A model generated the notes under the pieces. The model searched no databases. It had not been told where the DNA came from and saw only the letters and a list, made by a program, of their open reading frames with translations. From Conexibacter sp. S30A1 (lineage in GTDB: Bacteria; Actinomycetota; Thermoleophilia; Solirubrobacterales; Solirubrobacteraceae), in NCBI RefSeq assembly GCF_023330665.1, contig NZ_CP097127.1, positions 2,418,001 through 2,482,000 of the forward strand: a stretch of 64,000 nt of DNA. The letters are read 5' to 3'. The position numbers and the translations under genes were made by a program. Shown here in pieces: positions 56,614 through 64,000 of the stretch (position 1 is the stretch's first letter; the number at the start of each line of letters is the position of its first letter).

Positions 56614-57708
56614 TCACGCGGACGCGAGCGCGGCCACCACCGCGTCGGCCTGCGCACGCGTGAACACCGGGCTGATCGGCAGCGCCACGTTGGTTCTGGC
56701 GAGCTCGTCGGTGACCGGCAGCTCTAGTGCGCGGCCTGAGCGTGCGAGGTAGGGGGCCATCGCGGGCTGGCGGTGCAGCGGCAGCCGGTAGTAACCCCGG
56801 GCCTGGACGCCGGCGGCGGCCAGCTGCGCGAGCTTGGCGTCGGCCTCGGCGTGGGTCGCGACATAGAGGTGCCAGGCGGGGGTGGCCCCCTCGGGGGTGG
56901 CCCCGAGGGTCAGGTGCTCGCCGAGCCCGGCATCGATGTAGGCCTGCACACCGGCACGGCGCCCGTCGCACCAGGTGTCGATGTGGGGCAACAGCACCCG
57001 CAGGATCGTCGCCTGCAGCTCGTCAAGGCGCGAGTTGAAGCCGACGTACTCGAAGGTCTGCTTATCACGCGAGCCGTGGAAGCGCAGCGCCCGCACACGC
57101 TCCGCCAGCTCGCCGTCGTCGGTTGTGATCGCGCCACCGTCGCCAAACCCGCCGAGGTTCTTGGACGGATAGAAGGAGAAGGTCGCGATGTCACCGAGCG
57201 CGCCGGCCTTGACGCCGTATAGCGAAGCGCCCAGCGCCTGCGCAGCGTCCTCGATCACGGGCAGACCGAAGGCGTCCCGGATCGCGGGGATCTCCGCCGG
57301 CATTCCGAACAGATCCACCGCGACGATCGCCTTGGTCCGCGGGCCCAGCGCGGGCGCCACCGTCTCGGCGGTGACGTTGCGGGTGTCAGGGTCGATGTCG
57401 CAGAACACCGGTGTGGCGCCGATCGCCGCGATCGCCTCGGCGGTCGCGTAGAAGGTGAAGGACGGGACCACGACCTCATCACCGGGACCGATGCCCAGGG
57501 CGCGCGCGGCGATGCTGAGCGCGTCGGTGCCATTGCCGACGCCGACCGCGTGGCCCACGCCGACGTAGTCCGCGAGCTCACGCTCAAAGGCGGCGACCTC
57601 CGGCCCGAGGATGAAGCGGCCGGCGTCGATCGCGGCGGCGACACGCTCGAGAATCGCCTCGCGCAGCGGCTCAAGCGGGGTTTTGGTGTCAAACAAAGGT
57701 ACGGTCAT
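56614..57708 (-). CDS. DegT/DnrJ/EryC1-family sugar aminotransferase (PglE-like)
   Basis: 364 residues, fold-type I PLP enzyme that aminates keto sugars. N-terminal VPLFDTKTPLEPLREAILER, VGVGNGTDALSIAARALGIG, PSFTFYATAEAIAAIGATPV, the aspartate in LPVIEDAAQALGAS and the PLP lysine in FSFYPSKNLGGFGDGGAI. With the 4,6-dehydratase and the PglD-like acetyltransferase of the same cluster it fits the 4-amination step of the bacillosamine route. ATG 57706-57708; GGAG about 12 nt upstream. Confidence 0.92.
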   Translation of the reverse strand: MTVPLFDTKTPLEPLREAILERVAAAIDAGRFILGPEVAAFERELADYVGVGHAVGVGNGTDALSIAARALGIGPGDEVVVPSFTFYATAEAIAAIGATPVFCDIDPDTRNVTAETVAPALGPRTKAIVAVDLFGMPAEIPAIRDAFGLPVIEDAAQALGASLYGVKAGALGDIATFSFYPSKNLGGFGDGGAITTDDGELAERVRALRFHGSRDKQTFEYVGFNSRLDELQATILRVLLPHIDTWCDGRRAGVQAYIDAGLGEHLTLGATPEGATPAWHLYVATHAEADAKLAQLAAAGVQARGYYRLPLHRQPAMAPYLARSGRALELPVTDELARTNVALPISPVFTRAQADAVVAALASA

Positions 57709-57751
57709 CGGTTCCGACTCCAGGATTACAGACAGCAGCGGCTCACAACCG

Positions 57752-57757
57752 TACACT
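57752..57757 (+). promoter_or_regulatory. candidate -10 box (TACACT), leaderless type
   Basis: TACACT ends 7 nt before GTG 57765; no ribosome binding site precedes this start. Confidence 0.5.
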
Positions 57758-57764
57758 CCGACGC

Positions 57765-58418
57765 GTGCTGACAGAAGCTTCGGTCACGGCTGCGCTCGTG
57801 ACATTCGCAACGCACGTCGTCAACGACCTGGGGTTGATCGGCGTCACGCTCATGATCGTCATGTCCCAGGTTGTGATCGTGCCGGGGACCGAGGCGACGA
57901 TGCTGTTCGCCGGCTTCAACGTCGACCAGCACCACATGACGCTGCTCGGGATCATCATCTTCGGCGTCGCCGGCGACGTGATCGGTGCCTGTGTCTGCTA
58001 CGCGATCGGCTACTTCGGGCTGCACGAGGCGCTATCGCGCCGCGGCAGCCCGGTGCACATCGACCAACGGCGGATCGATCAGGCGCACCGCTGGTTTGAG
58101 CGCTACGGCTCCCCGTCGGTGGCAGTCTCGCGCTGCATCCCGGTGTTCAGGTCGGCACCACCCTACGCGGCCGGGATCGTGCGGATGTCCTTCTGGCGCT
58201 TCGTCGCGATGGCGACGCTCGGCTCGGCGGTCTGGATCACCGCGCTGGCGCTCGTCGGCGAGGCGGTCGGCCACCAGTGGACGCAGTGGAAGAACCACCT
58301 CGACTACGTCGATTACGCGGTCGTCGCGCTGATCGTGTTGGCGCTCGCCTGGTGGCTTCTGCGCGTGGTTCGCAACCGGCGCCAGCGGGGCCCCGGCATC
58401 TACCTTGGCGGCCGCTGA
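57765..58418 (+). CDS. DedA-family membrane protein (VTT domain)
   Basis: 217 residues with four to five helices and the family motifs GTEATMLFAGF, FGVAGDVIGACVCYAIGYFG, RWFERYGSPSVAVSRCIPVF and AAGIVRMSFWRFVAMATLGS. DedA proteins include the undecaprenyl-phosphate and phospholipid translocases described recently. The next gene makes undecaprenyl phosphate, and the two reading frames overlap by 14 bp, so the lipid carrier is a likely substrate. That assignment is inference. Confidence 0.88.
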   Translation: MLTEASVTAALVTFATHVVNDLGLIGVTLMIVMSQVVIVPGTEATMLFAGFNVDQHHMTLLGIIIFGVAGDVIGACVCYAIGYFGLHEALSRRGSPVHIDQRRIDQAHRWFERYGSPSVAVSRCIPVFRSAPPYAAGIVRMSFWRFVAMATLGSAVWITALALVGEAVGHQWTQWKNHLDYVDYAVVALIVLALAWWLLRVVRNRRQRGPGIYLGGR

Positions 58419-59244
58419 GCCCCGGCGCGTGCGGCTTGGCCGCGCGCTCGCCCTGGGCCTCATGCACGGCCCCGCTGAACTGTTGCCGATCTCATCCTCC
58501 GGTCACATCGAGCTGATCCCGTGGCTGTTTGGCTCCGACGGGGTGGCGGCCGACCCGGAGCTGCGCAAGGCCTTCGAGGTCGCGCTGCACGCCGGGACCG
58601 CCGCCGCGCTGGTGGTGGCGCTGCGCGACGAGCTGCGCGCCGCCTTTGACGAGCTCACACCGCGCTCAGGCGCGCTGGTCGCGCTTTCACTGCTGCCGCC
58701 GGTGGCGGCCGGCTTCGCCCTGGAGCGGCCGATCGAACGCCACCTCGGCCAGCCGCCGACGATCGCGGCCGGGCTGATCGCCGGCGGTCTCCTGCTGGCC
58801 TGGGCAGATCACCGCTCGCCGCAGCAGCGCAGCTTCGACGACGCGACACCGGCCGACGGCTGGTGGCTTGGTGTTGCGCAGGCGAGCGCCCTGTTCCCTG
58901 GCGTCTCGCGCAACGGCGCGACGCTCACGGCCGCCCGCCTGCGAGGCTTCGCGCGGGCCGACGCGGAGCGGCTCTCGCGCCACGTGGCGCTGCCGGTGAT
59001 CGCCGGCGCCACCGCTCTGAAGCTGCTGCGGCTCGTCCAGCGCGGCGTGCCCACGGACTCGGCACCGGTGCTGGCGGTCGGCGCCGCCGCCGCGTTCGGC
59101 TCGACCCTGGCCTCGACACCGCTGATCGAACTGGTCGAGCGCGACCGCTCGCTGGCGCCGTTTGGTGCCTACCGGGTCGCGCTGGGATCACTGGCGCTCG
59201 GACGCCTGTGGCGTGCCCGCCACGCGAACCGATCCGCCCAGTGA
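58405..59244 (+). CDS. uppP: undecaprenyl-diphosphatase (BacA/UppP)
   Basis: Releases phosphate from undecaprenyl diphosphate to recycle the lipid carrier of wall and surface glycans. 279 residues, about eight helices, with both active-site motifs: GPAELLPISSSGHIELIPWL (E-L-L-P-I-S-S-S-G-H) and ALFPGVSRNGATLTAARLRG (the second consensus is P-G-x-S-R-S-G-A-T; here N for S). TTG 58405 is the best start; it overlaps the DedA gene. It serves the polysaccharide cluster and peptidoglycan alike. Confidence 0.92.
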   Translation: MAAAEPRRVRLGRALALGLMHGPAELLPISSSGHIELIPWLFGSDGVAADPELRKAFEVALHAGTAAALVVALRDELRAAFDELTPRSGALVALSLLPPVAAGFALERPIERHLGQPPTIAAGLIAGGLLLAWADHRSPQQRSFDDATPADGWWLGVAQASALFPGVSRNGATLTAARLRGFARADAERLSRHVALPVIAGATALKLLRLVQRGVPTDSAPVLAVGAAAAFGSTLASTPLIELVERDRSLAPFGAYRVALGSLALGRLWRARHANRSAQ

Positions 59245-59284
59245 CGACCGCCGCCGGGCGCGACGTGTGAGAATGGCTCACGCG

Positions 59285-60379
59285 ATGAGCGACGCCTACG
59301 CAGCAGCTGGAGTTGACACTCACCAGGCCGACCAGGGCGTGGCCGCAATCGTCGCCGCGCTCATGCAGATCGAGACCGGGCGCGAGCGGCTGGCACTCCC
59401 ACTGTCGGGGCACTACGCGAGCGTGCTGCGGATGCCGGGCGCGCTAGCGCCGAACCTCGGGATCGCCCTGGCGACTGACAGCGTTGGCTCGAAGGTGATC
59501 ATCGCCGAGCAGGCCAGGCGCTTTGACACGATCGGGATCGACTGCGTGGCGATGAACGTCAACGACCTGATCTGCGTCGGCGCCCAGCCGCTGGCGCTGC
59601 TCGACTACGTCGCCGTCGAGCGGGCCGAGCCCGAACAGCTCGCGGCTATCGGGCGGGGCCTGGCCCTCGGCGCGTCACAGGCTGGCGTCGAGGTACCTGG
59701 CGGCGAGGTCTGCCAGGTACCGGAGGTGCTGCGCGGCCATCCCTCCCCGTACGGCTTTGACCTCGTCGGCTCGGCGTTCGGGGTCGTGAGCCTCGACCGC
59801 CTGATCGACGGCAGCGCCGTGGCACCCGGCGACGTGATGATCGGGCTGCCGGCCTCAGGCGTGCACTCAAACGGGCTGACCCTCGCTCGCCGGGCACTGC
59901 TCGACGACGGCCAGCTCTCGCTCGACCAGCGGCCCGACCTGCTCTCGGGCCAGACGGTGGCGGACGCGCTGCTCGAGCCGACGGTGATCTATGTGCGGGC
60001 GATCCTCGCGCTGCTTGCAAGCGAGATTGCGGTGCATGGGCTTGCCCACATCACCGGCGGAGGGCTGATGAACCTGCGACGCATCGGCTCGGGCGTCGGC
60101 TACACGATCAGCACGCCGCTGCCCTCCCCGACCATCTTCGAGTTGATCGCCACGCTCGGCAAGGTCAGCGCCCCCGAGATGTGGGAGGTTTTCAACATGG
60201 GCTGCGGCTTTGTCGTGATGGTGGCGGCCGAGCAGGCACCGGCCGCCGTGGAGCTGCTGGCGCGCTTTCACCCCGGCAGCGCGGTGATCGGACACATAAC
60301 GGCGCAGGCGGATGTGATCGACCTGCCGGGGATGGGAATCCACGCGCCGGCCGGCAGCGACCGGCTGACGCGTTACTGA
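59285..60379 (+). CDS. purM: phosphoribosylformylglycinamidine cyclo-ligase (AIR synthase)
   Basis: Fifth step of purine synthesis: FGAM plus ATP gives AIR. 364 residues with YAAAGVDTHQADQG at the N-terminus, GIALATDSVGSKVIIAEQAR, MNVNDLICVGAQPLALLDYV, GGEVCQVPE, GLPASGVHSNGLTLARRALL, HITGGGLMNLRR and FNMGCGFVVMV. The GGEVCQVPE loop and the short C-terminus resemble archaeal-type PurM rather than the bacterial GGETAEMPGMY form. The start could also be the ATG at 59273; GAGAAT ending 10 nt before 59285 favours the later one. Confidence 0.9.
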   Translation: MSDAYAAAGVDTHQADQGVAAIVAALMQIETGRERLALPLSGHYASVLRMPGALAPNLGIALATDSVGSKVIIAEQARRFDTIGIDCVAMNVNDLICVGAQPLALLDYVAVERAEPEQLAAIGRGLALGASQAGVEVPGGEVCQVPEVLRGHPSPYGFDLVGSAFGVVSLDRLIDGSAVAPGDVMIGLPASGVHSNGLTLARRALLDDGQLSLDQRPDLLSGQTVADALLEPTVIYVRAILALLASEIAVHGLAHITGGGLMNLRRIGSGVGYTISTPLPSPTIFELIATLGKVSAPEMWEVFNMGCGFVVMVAAEQAPAAVELLARFHPGSAVIGHITAQADVIDLPGMGIHAPAGSDRLTRY

Positions 60380-60432
60380 GGCCAGCAAGCGGGCAGCTTA
60401 TGGCCTGCGGTGCTCCACAATAGAACCAGCAG

Positions 60433-61920
60433 ATGAGCAGCCTGCTTGGAACCAAGCTGGGCGCCCGCTACCGGCTGGAGTCGCGGATCGGCTCCGGTGG
60501 GATGGCGGCGGTCTACCGTGCCTATGACGAGACCTTGGCGCGGTTCGTCGCGGTCAAGCTGATGCACCGTGAGTTTGCGGGTGACTCCCACCAGCTGGAG
60601 CGCTTCCGTCGCGAGGCGCGCGCGGTGGCGCGCATCTCACACCCAAATGTCGTGCAGGTGATCGACGCCGGCGAGGAGGATGGCCGGCCCTTCATCGTTT
60701 TGGAGTGCGTCGAGGGCGAGACGCTCAAGGAGCGCATCCGCCACCGCGGCGCACTCGACACGGCCGAGGCCACCGCCTACGCCATCGGGATCGCGCGAGC
60801 CCTCGGTGCCGCCCATGACCACCACGTGATTCACCGTGACGTCAAGCCCCAGAACGTGCTGATCGACCACGAGGGCACCGCCAAGGTGACCGACTTCGGC
60901 ATCGCTCGCACGCTTGAGGAGAAGGGGCTGACGGCCGACGGCCGAGTGCTCGGCACTACCGACTACGTCTCTCCTGAGCAGGCACTGGGCAGGCCCGTCA
61001 ACGGCCAGTCCGATCTGTACTCGCTGGGCGTCGTGCTGTATGAGATGCTGACCGGCGAGCTGCCCCACAGCGGGGACTCACAGGTGGCGGTCGCGATGGC
61101 ACATGTCCGTGGCACGGTTCCGGACGTGCGCTCGCGCCGACCCGAGGTCTCAGCCACGCTGGCGGGCGTGGTGGCAAAGGCCACCGCCAAGCAGCTGAGC
61201 CGACGCTACGCGAGCGCGGATGAGATGATCGCGGGCCTCGAGCTGGCGCTTGCGGCCGGCGGCGAGAGCGACGGCGGTGGCGAGCCCACCGCGCTGATCG
61301 CCCCGGACCCTGTCGGTGTGGGGCCCCTGACGGCCCGGCGGCGCTCACGGCCCGCGGGTTGGATCGGCGCGGCGGTGGCGCTCACGCTGGCGGTGGCCGC
61401 GGTGGCGGTCGTCGTGTTCGCCTCACGCCGAGGCTCGCCTCACCACACCGGCGCCGCCGTGGCGCAACCGATCGCACTCTGCTCGAGCTGCGCGAACGCG
61501 TACAACCCCTACAGCATCTCCGGCGGCACAGCGCAGAACAACAACCTCGCGTACCTCGCCGTCGACGGGAAGCTGACGACCGGCTGGCCGACCCAGCAGT
61601 ACTACGACCGTACGCTCGGCAAGCCCGGCGTGGGGATCTACGTCTACACAGCGACGCGGGTCCTGGCGCGCACCCTGCGGCTGGCCACCGGCACCCCGGG
61701 CTTCGAGGCCGAGATCTACGCGACCGACCGTACCCCCGACCCGAGCAGCTTCCCGGCGAGCGGCTGGACCGGCCTCACTCGGACCGTCGCCGTGAAGCGG
61801 TTTCAGAGCTTCTCACTTGACAGCCGCGGGCGTCGCTTTCGCTACTACCTGGTCTGGATCACACGCCTACCACCCGGCCGGGAGCACGCCGAGGTCAACG
61901 AGATCAACCTCTACCACTGA
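60433..61920 (+). CDS. Ser/Thr protein kinase with membrane helix and outside discoidin-like domain
   Basis: 495 residues. The kinase domain (1-275) is complete: GSGGMAAVYRAYDETLARFV glycine loop, lysine in FVAVKLMHRE, VIHRDVKPQNVLID and KVTDFGIARTL, then YVSPEQALGRPVNGQSDLYS. A linker and one helix (about 312-332, IGAAVALTLAVAAVAVVVFA) lead to an outside domain of about 150 residues (NNNLAYLAVDGKLTTGWPTQ, VAVKRFQSFSLDSRGRRFRY) similar to F5/8 type C (discoidin) carbohydrate-binding domains. It probably reports outside sugars or wall state to the cytoplasm. No PASTA repeats, unlike the kinase at the right edge. Confidence 0.9.
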   Translation: MSSLLGTKLGARYRLESRIGSGGMAAVYRAYDETLARFVAVKLMHREFAGDSHQLERFRREARAVARISHPNVVQVIDAGEEDGRPFIVLECVEGETLKERIRHRGALDTAEATAYAIGIARALGAAHDHHVIHRDVKPQNVLIDHEGTAKVTDFGIARTLEEKGLTADGRVLGTTDYVSPEQALGRPVNGQSDLYSLGVVLYEMLTGELPHSGDSQVAVAMAHVRGTVPDVRSRRPEVSATLAGVVAKATAKQLSRRYASADEMIAGLELALAAGGESDGGGEPTALIAPDPVGVGPLTARRRSRPAGWIGAAVALTLAVAAVAVVVFASRRGSPHHTGAAVAQPIALCSSCANAYNPYSISGGTAQNNNLAYLAVDGKLTTGWPTQQYYDRTLGKPGVGIYVYTATRVLARTLRLATGTPGFEAEIYATDRTPDPSSFPASGWTGLTRTVAVKRFQSFSLDSRGRRFRYYLVWITRLPPGREHAEVNEINLYH

Positions 61921-61926
61921 GCTTGC

Positions 61927-62931
61927 CTAGAAGGCGCGGCGGCTCCGGTGCTCGTGGCGCTCCAACGCGAGCGCCACGAGACGCTCGAGCAGCTCGGCGT
62001 AGCCCACCCCGGAGGCCTCAAAGAGCTTCCCGTAGACGCTCGTCTGGGTGAAACCGGGCATCGTGTTGAGCTCGTTGAGGAGCACCTCGTCGCCGCTGAC
62101 AAAGAAGTCGGCGCGGGCCAGGCCGGCGCAGTCGGCCAGCGCGAACGCTTGCCCCGCAAGCGCTCGAACCCGGGTGCGCGCCACCTCCGAGATCCGGGCC
62201 GGAACGATCAGCTGCATGGCGCCAGGCGTGTACTTGGCGTGGTAGTCATACCAGCCTGACTCGCCTGCCGCCAACAGGATCTCACCCGGCTCCGAGATCT
62301 CCGGCTCGTCGTTGCCGAGCACGGCGCATTCCACCTCGACGCCCGCAGCCACCGCCTCCACCACAACGGTGCCGTCGTGGGCAAAGGCCTCCTCCAGCGC
62401 CGCCGGCAGCTGCTCCGCGGCGAGCACTCGCTCGATCCCGACCGAGGAGCCCAGGCCGGCAGGCTTGGTGAAGACCGGGAGCCCGAGCGCGGCCAGCGCG
62501 TCCAGCACCGCACCCCGGTCAAGCTCCCAGTCGCTGGCCCTGACAACACGATGGGCCACCTGCGGCAGGCCGGCGCTCTGCAGCACGCGTTTGAAGGCGA
62601 CCTTGTCCATGCACACGGCGCTCGCTGTCACGCCCGAGCCGACGTAGGGAACCCCGAGCAGCTCGAGCAGCCCCTGAACGGTGCCGTCCTCTCCGAACGG
62701 CCCGTGCAACACCGGGAACACCAGGTCCACTCCTGGCCACCCGCGCCCCGGCGTCAGGCTCAGCTCGCGGCCATCAGCGTGCCAGACACCATCGCGGCTG
62801 ACCTCCACGGCCAGCACCTCATGCCCTGCCTCACGCAGCCCAGCGGCCACCGCCGCCGCCGAGCGCAGCGAGACTTCGTGCTCGGAGGAACGGCCGCCGC
62901 CGAGCACTGCGATCCGGTGTCTGGCGCTCAC
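61927..62931 (-). CDS. ddl: D-alanine--D-alanine ligase
   Basis: Joins two D-alanines for the peptidoglycan stem peptide. 334 residues of the ATP-grasp family with VLGGGRSSEHEVSLRSAAAV, FPVLHGPFGEDGTVQGLLEL, KPAGLGSSVGIERVLAAEQL, EVECAVLGNDEPE and the metal-binding end VLLNELNTMPGFTQTSVYGK. GTG 62929-62931 overlaps the stop of the PASTA-kinase gene (GTGA), so synthesis of this wall precursor is tied to the wall-sensing kinase. Confidence 0.93.
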   Translation of the reverse strand: MSARHRIAVLGGGRSSEHEVSLRSAAAVAAGLREAGHEVLAVEVSRDGVWHADGRELSLTPGRGWPGVDLVFPVLHGPFGEDGTVQGLLELLGVPYVGSGVTASAVCMDKVAFKRVLQSAGLPQVAHRVVRASDWELDRGAVLDALAALGLPVFTKPAGLGSSVGIERVLAAEQLPAALEEAFAHDGTVVVEAVAAGVEVECAVLGNDEPEISEPGEILLAAGESGWYDYHAKYTPGAMQLIVPARISEVARTRVRALAGQAFALADCAGLARADFFVSGDEVLLNELNTMPGFTQTSVYGKLFEASGVGYAELLERLVALALERHEHRSRRAF

Positions 62932-64000
62932 GTCGTGGTGGTCGGGGCGGTGTTGGTCCCCGTCTGCGTGGTCGTGCTGGAGGGCGGGGCCTGACCGATC
63001 GACACCGTCACCACGGCGCCCTTCTTGACGACGCTGGTCGATGTCGGGAACTGCTTGATCACCAGGCCGACGACGTTCGGGTTGTGCGTGGTCTTCTGCA
63101 CCTCCTTCACGCTGAGGCCGTCGGTGTACAGCGTCTGGGCAGCCTGGGACGGCGTATCGCCGACGACGCGTGGGACCCTGACCGTGTCGGGGGCCTTGGC
63201 GACCGTGAGCGTGATCGTCGCGCTGGTGCCAAGCGGCTGACCCGCGGTCGGCGACTGGGCGATCACCGTGCCCGGCGCGACCGACGTGGTGGTCTGGGTG
63301 ACCGTGCTCTGCTTGTTGCTGAACTGCGCGAGCGCGCTCTGCGCCTCCCCGAGGTTGTCGCCCACCACGTTGGGCATCGCCAGCCCGGAGCTCATGTAGA
63401 GGACCACGCTGTCACCCTTGGTCAGGCTCGCGCCGGAAGCCGGCTGGGTACCCACCGCTTCCCCCTGCGGCACCGTCGAGGAGACCTCCGGCTTAACCTC
63501 TGAAACCTTCAGCCCGCTCTGCTTGATCTGCTGCTTGGCGGCCTGCTCGGAGAGCGTCGCCACGTCCGGCACCGTTGCCTGGCCGGGACCGCTTGAAACG
63601 TTCAGGATCACGGTCGACCCGGTGCGCATGCGCACGCTGCCATGCGGACTCTGGGAGAGCACCTGGCCAGCGGACCTGTTCGAGGTCACGCCTACGACTG
63701 TCCATTTGAAGCCCGCGTTGCCGAGTGTCGCCTCGGCGCTCGACTGCTGCAGGCCGACGACGTCGGGAATCAGCGCCTTCTGGGGGCGCGTCAGCACGTA
63801 GGCCGCAGCGCCCCCGCCGACGAGCAGCAGGACGACCAGCAGCGCCAGCAGCCACGGCCAGCGCGGTGGGCGGCGGCGCTCGTCGCGACGCTCCTCGTCG
63901 TAGCGGTCAGCGGGCCCGCCGTCGCTGGTACCGGCTGGCGCGCTGCCGTAGGCTCCGGGGGCGGCTGGAGCCGGGATCACACTCGTGTGTGGGTAGGCGC
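62928..64000 (-). CDS. PASTA-domain protein, most likely the C-terminal half of a PknB/StkP kinase (runs off window)
   Basis: The frame is open through the right window edge, so the upstream part is missing; the GTG at 63980 is not a convincing start. Visible are a charged linker with arginine-rich stretch, one helix (WPWLLALLVVLLLVGGGAAA), and four PASTA repeats (about 70 residues each, e.g. LIPDVVGLQQSSAEATLGNA, VPDVATLSEQAAKQQIKQSG, MPNVVGDNLGEAQSALAQFS, VPRVVGDTPSQAAQTLYTDG), then a Ser/Thr-rich tail. PASTA repeats bind muropeptides and lipid II; in actinobacteria they sit on kinases that control growth and division. Confidence 0.88.
   Translation of the reverse strand, partial: AYPHTSVIPAPAAPGAYGSAPAGTSDGGPADRYDEERRDERRRPPRWPWLLALLVVLLLVGGGAAAYVLTRPQKALIPDVVGLQQSSAEATLGNAGFKWTVVGVTSNRSAGQVLSQSPHGSVRMRTGSTVILNVSSGPGQATVPDVATLSEQAAKQQIKQSGLKVSEVKPEVSSTVPQGEAVGTQPASGASLTKGDSVVLYMSSGLAMPNVVGDNLGEAQSALAQFSNKQSTVTQTTTSVAPGTVIAQSPTAGQPLGTSATITLTVAKAPDTVRVPRVVGDTPSQAAQTLYTDGLSVKEVQKTTHNPNVVGLVIKQFPTSTSVVKKGAVVTVSIGQAPPSSTTTQTGTNTAPTTTT

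Noticed and set aside
1..64000. rRNA, tRNA or riboswitch genes
   Set aside because: I looked through the intergenic gaps for the conserved T-loop GGTTCGAAT-type sequence, rRNA segments and common riboswitch cores and saw none; a covariance-model search would be needed to exclude weak cases.

Overview
The window is a gene-dense, GC-rich chromosomal segment from an actinobacterium. A placement in class Thermoleophilia (Solirubrobacterales or relatives) is my inference. It rests on a secreted collagen-like protein with the N-terminal pattern common in that group (17694-18461), a phosphatidylinositol synthase next to inositol-3-phosphate synthase, PASTA kinase genes, fused dipeptide-ABC ATPases and frequent GTG/TTG starts. 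At least a dozen genes have a TANNNT -10 hexamer only 7-9 nt before the start codon, which suggests leaderless mRNAs. I saw no rRNA, tRNA, CRISPR array or phage.

Layout. 1-2624: amino-acid permease (partial), class III aminotransferase, endonuclease III. 2629-4193: an IS4-type insertion sequence with TIRs and a 6-bp target duplication, placed exactly at the endonuclease III start. 4209-6680: multipass membrane protein and PAP2-type phosphatase. 6661-8497: ECF sigma factor with anti-sigma-like and secreted partners. 8832-11368: phosphatidylinositol synthase, TetR regulator, inositol-3-phosphate synthase. 11594-17681: peptide ABC transporter operon with two strong stem-loops between the binding-protein and permease genes. 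17694-20460: divergent collagen-like and eight-repeat cysteine-paired secreted proteins. 20495-23073: glycosyltransferase-PHP fusion and uracil-DNA glycosylase-like protein. 23086-29953: leftward kinase-aminotransferase fusion, cupin, quinone oxidoreductase, RNA m5U methyltransferase and ornithine carbamoyltransferase. 29980-35878: NTF2-like protein, ThiE-membrane fusion, dihydrolipoyl dehydrogenase, an E2-like acyltransferase lacking its lipoyl domain, and a solitary DNA methyltransferase.

35940-41549 is the most dynamic part. A TDT-family transporter and an ArsR regulator face each other, flanked by an osmC-like gene with an internal deletion and a dsrE-like gene cut by an IS256-family element. 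The last 15 codons of dsrE are still present on the far side of that element. Next comes an ISAzo13-family element whose transposase is itself interrupted by a 309-bp MITE-like insertion with long inverted repeats.

42372-57708 is a leftward surface-polysaccharide cluster. It has a membrane 4,6-dehydratase, DegT aminotransferase, NeuD/PglD-type acetyltransferase and PglC-sized phosphoglycosyl transferase, which together match the UDP-diacetylbacillosamine route. It also has three glycosyltransferases, a flippase, an epimerase preceded by a translationally coupled 14-codon ORF, and surface proteins. 57765-60379 holds a DedA protein, undecaprenyl-diphosphatase and PurM. 60433-64000 holds a Ser/Thr kinase with an extracellular sensor domain, D-Ala-D-Ala ligase and the PASTA part of a second kinase cut by the window edge. 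The right third is therefore largely about building and monitoring the cell envelope.
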